DNA from: an uncultured Taibaiella sp.
Lineage (GTDB): Bacteria; Bacteroidota; Bacteroidia; Chitinophagales; Chitinophagaceae
Length of the DNA: 8,233 bases
Direction: 5' to 3'
Assembly: GCA_937871155.1 (NCBI GenBank)
Contig: CALMXV010000296.1
Coordinates: 1-8,233, forward strand
Every line of letters starts with the position of its first letter. The stretch's first letter is position 1. The translations under genes and the position numbers were made by a program. The notes under the pieces were generated by a model that was not told the origin of the DNA, searched no databases, and was given only the letters and a program-made list of their open reading frames with translations. Shown here in pieces: positions 6,453 through 8,233 of the stretch.

Positions 6453-6893
6453 ATGACTATCGAAGTAGCTATCATTAATAAATCGCCACATGAACTGCCT
6501 CAATACCAAACAGCAGGTGCTGCCGGTATGGACATTCGTGCTTGGGTGCAAGAGCCCTTGATTTTAAAACCTATGGAGCGCCGTTTAATACCAACAGGGC
6601 TGTACATGGCATTGCCGGCAGGCTACGAAGCTCAAGTGCGTCCTCGAAGCGGTATTGCAATCAAAAAAGGATTGACCTTAGTAAACACTCCTGGCACTAT
6701 AGATGCTGATTATAGAGGAGAGATTATGGTACCAATCATCAATCTTTCTACCGAAGAGCAAACGATAGAAGATGGAGAACGCATCGCTCAAATGATAATA
6801 GCCAAATATGAGCGGGTAGATTGGCAAATTGCCGAAACCCTTCCAGAAACAATACGTGGTGAAGGAGGCTTTGGACATTCAGGCTCGCAGTAA
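6453..6893 (+). CDS. dut: dUTP diphosphatase (trimeric dUTPase)
   Basis: A 146-aa trimeric-type dUTPase that hydrolyses dUTP to dUMP and pyrophosphate, keeping uracil out of DNA and supplying dUMP for thymidylate synthesis. All five family motifs are present in order: motif 1 [10 protein letters not shown] (21-30), motif 2 RPRSGIA (63-69), motif 3 [10 protein letters not shown] (81-90) with catalytic D84 and uracil-stacking Y87, motif 4 [10 protein letters not shown] (107-116), and the flexible C-terminal motif 5 [12 protein letters not shown] (135-146) with F140. Length is typical of bacterial enzymes (about 145-150 aa) and nothing is degraded. It is divergent from the ketoacyl synthase gene and in the same direction as the nucleotidyltransferase, but 353 nt and a separate promoter box lie between them, so an operon is unlikely. 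Confidence 0.96.
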   Translation: MTIEVAIINKSPHELPQYQTAGAAGMDIRAWVQEPLILKPMERRLIPTGLYMALPAGYEAQVRPRSGIAIKKGLTLVNTPGTIDADYRGEIMVPIINLSTEEQTIEDGERIAQMIIAKYERVDWQIAETLPETIRGEGGFGHSGSQ

Positions 6894-7246
6894 CTTTGTG
6901 GTAGGTACAACCTATATTTCCCAGATATTTTGCTACTAGAGTTGTTGTTCCATCAGGTCTTATTTTTTTGGAAGGGTCAGTAGTATTGGACAACTGAAGA
7001 ATCTCGACTGTAACAATCCAGTAATGCAAATTGCTCGGCATAAAGAAGGCTTTTCATCGTTCGTTTTAAATAGTTGACAAGTATTGATGTCGATGAAGGG
7101 TGCTATCGCCACTATCGTTGTATAGATAGGTAATTGCTGGGACAACAATTAATAAAAAATTAAAAATAGTTTTGGGGATACTGTTCTTTAGATAAGAAGT
7201 CGTGAACTTGTATATTTGAGCCTTCAAATTAGAATAAATACTACTC
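6894..7246. other. 353-nt gap without a convincing gene
   Basis: This is the longest non-coding stretch in the window. Its first ~255 nt (to about 7150) are not unusually AT-rich and have no clear terminator stem-loop after dut. Two overlapping minus-strand open frames, about 7041 down into dut and 7148 to 6960, are in different frames with no recognised motif. I find no tRNA or other RNA signature that I can name, and only very short inverted repeats (for example AATTG/CAATT near 7131-7150). The last ~100 nt are AT-rich and contain the nucleotidyltransferase promoter box. It may hold gene debris, a small RNA or a dispersed repeat; I cannot tell which. Confidence 0.5.
7211..7218 (+). promoter_or_regulatory. 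Putative -7 promoter box (TATATTTG) for the nucleotidyltransferase gene
   Basis: TATATTTG is a perfect match to TAnnTTTG and ends 28 nt before the ATG at 7247. The TTTG at 7171-7174 is too far upstream (36 nt) to be the standard -33 partner; the correctly spaced position carries only TTTA (7187-7190). This box argues for independent transcription from dut. Confidence 0.45.
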
Positions 7247-8233
7247 ATGAATATTATTATCCCCATGGCAGGAATGGGCAAAAGAATGCGCCCTCACACA
7301 TTGACCACTGCAAAACCCTTAATCCCCATAGCCGGAAAACCTATCGTACAACGTTTAGTAGAAGACATTTTAGCTACTAGCAATGAGCCTATCGAAGAGA
7401 TTGCATTTATTATAGGTCCTAGTTTTGGTAAAGAGGTAGAAAACCACCTGATAAAAGTAGCTACCGACCTTGGTGCTACCGGTAAAATCTATTATCAACA
7501 CGAAGCCTTAGGGACAGCACATGCCATCTTAGCCGCTCAAGAAGCACTGAAAGGGAATGTGTTTATTGCCTTTGCAGATACATTGTTTAAAGCCACTTTC
7601 AGCATAGATACCCACAAAGATGCTATCGTATGGACCCAGAAAGTAGCCGACCCTTCTGCCTTTGGTGTGGTGAAACTCAACGACCAACAAGAAATCACTG
7701 CTTTTGTGGAAAAGCCTACCAGCTTTGTATCTGATTTGGCTATCATAGGGGTGTATTATTTTAAAGATGGTGAAAATCTTAGAAAAGAACTACAGCGCCT
7801 CATCGACCAAAACATCATGCAGAAAGGAGAATACCAAATCACTGATGCTATGGATCACATGTTGAAAAATGGTTTGAAATTCTATACCGATCAAGTGGAA
7901 GAATGGTTGGACTGTGGTAATAAAGACGCCACCATCTATACCAATACGCGCATTTTAAACATTAAAACCGGTAGCGAACAACTAGTAGCTGCTACGGCTA
8001 CCTTAGAGAATGCTACAATTATTGCACCTTGCTTTATCGGCGAGAATGTAGTAGTACGCAATTCGGTGGTTGGGCCTAATGTATCGTTGGAAGCCGGTGT
8101 GGTAGTGGAAGATAGTCGTATTTCTGATAGCATTATCCAAGCAAATAGTATGGTTAAAAATTCTGTAATGGTCAATTCTTTATTGGGCAAACATGTAACT
8201 TACAGTGAAACTCCAAGTCAATTAAGCATAGGA
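7247..8233 (+). CDS. Sugar-phosphate nucleotidyltransferase with left-handed beta-helix tail (3' end beyond right edge)
   Basis: 329 codons are visible with no stop before the edge. The N-terminus MNIIIPMAGMGKRMRPHTL carries the nucleotide-binding G-x-G-x-R signature (G9, G11, R13) followed by AKPLIPIAGKPI. The metal-binding Asp of the catalytic core is D111 in FADTLF, EKP is at 155-157, EYQITDAM lies near 195, and WLDCGNK (220-226) supplies the second metal Asp, D222. From about 245 onward, hexapeptide-like repeats (ATLENATIIAPCFIGENVVV, then further I/V-x-x-S/A turns) form a short left-handed beta-helix. The enzyme transfers NMP from an NTP to a sugar-1-phosphate, making an activated sugar for surface glycans in the cytoplasm. 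Candidates include glucose-, mannose- or GlcNAc-1-phosphate; the sequence alone does not decide. Related Bacteroidota proteins are, from memory, about 330-340 aa, so probably only a few residues are missing. A good promoter box lies upstream. Confidence 0.9.
   Translation, partial: MNIIIPMAGMGKRMRPHTLTTAKPLIPIAGKPIVQRLVEDILATSNEPIEEIAFIIGPSFGKEVENHLIKVATDLGATGKIYYQHEALGTAHAILAAQEALKGNVFIAFADTLFKATFSIDTHKDAIVWTQKVADPSAFGVVKLNDQQEITAFVEKPTSFVSDLAIIGVYYFKDGENLRKELQRLIDQNIMQKGEYQITDAMDHMLKNGLKFYTDQVEEWLDCGNKDATIYTNTRILNIKTGSEQLVAATATLENATIIAPCFIGENVVVRNSVVGPNVSLEAGVVVEDSRISDSIIQANSMVKNSVMVNSLLGKHVTYSETPSQLSIG

Noticed and set aside
7537..8190. Minus-strand frames of 69 and 84 codons within the nucleotidyltransferase gene
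   Set aside because: Antisense shadows of a frame with clear catalytic and hexapeptide-repeat motifs.
1..8233. CRISPR arrays, tRNA/rRNA genes, IS ends or integrase
   Set aside because: No spaced direct repeats, tRNA-like arms, long terminal inverted repeats or transposase/integrase motifs were seen on either strand.

Overview
The window looks like chromosomal DNA from a member of the Bacteroidota, probably a Chitinophagaceae-like or related environmental lineage. It is moderately AT-rich. Starts lack Shine-Dalgarno sequences, and most genes instead carry the TAnnTTTG -7 box of the Bacteroidota housekeeping sigma factor 13-28 nt upstream. The proteins (a DUF6438 lipoprotein, a compact exbB-exbD pair, a ketoacyl synthase with a GHECWM motif, a short dUTPase followed by a sugar nucleotidyltransferase) also fit that phylum. 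The organism call is an inference from these traits, not a database result.

Layout from left to right. (1) Positions 1-290, minus strand: a partial open frame running off the left edge. It has an N-terminal CPFCGG knuckle and a downstream segment that resembles PBECR-type (phage/toxin-associated BECR fold) nuclease domains. This is the only accessory-looking item. (2) 351-2240, plus: an ABC-F ATPase of the Uup type. (3) 2244-2732, minus: a DUF6438 lipoprotein. (4) 2794-3906, plus: the DNA-uptake/recombination mediator DprA. (5) 5009-3910, minus: an exbB-exbD proton-channel pair. (6) 6320-5100, minus: a FabB-like beta-ketoacyl-ACP synthase. (7) 6453-6893, plus: dUTPase. (8) 6894-7246: a 353-nt gap with no convincing gene, carrying a good promoter box near its right end. 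(9) 7247-8233, plus: a sugar-phosphate nucleotidyltransferase, probably missing only its last few residues at the right edge.

The genes are mostly housekeeping: ribosome rescue, transformation/recombination, envelope energisation, fatty acid synthesis, nucleotide sanitation and sugar activation. They are not one pathway. Orientation alternates, producing two tail-to-tail pairs (uup/DUF6438 and dprA/exbD), each separated by exactly 3 nt, and divergent promoter regions at about 291-350, 2733-2793 and 6321-6452. The only tight operon is exbB-exbD (8-nt gap). I do not see a complete novel multigene system. The most promising lead is the truncated putative nuclease at the left edge, which needs the flanking sequence. 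There are no tRNA or rRNA genes, CRISPR arrays, recognisable IS ends or integrases.
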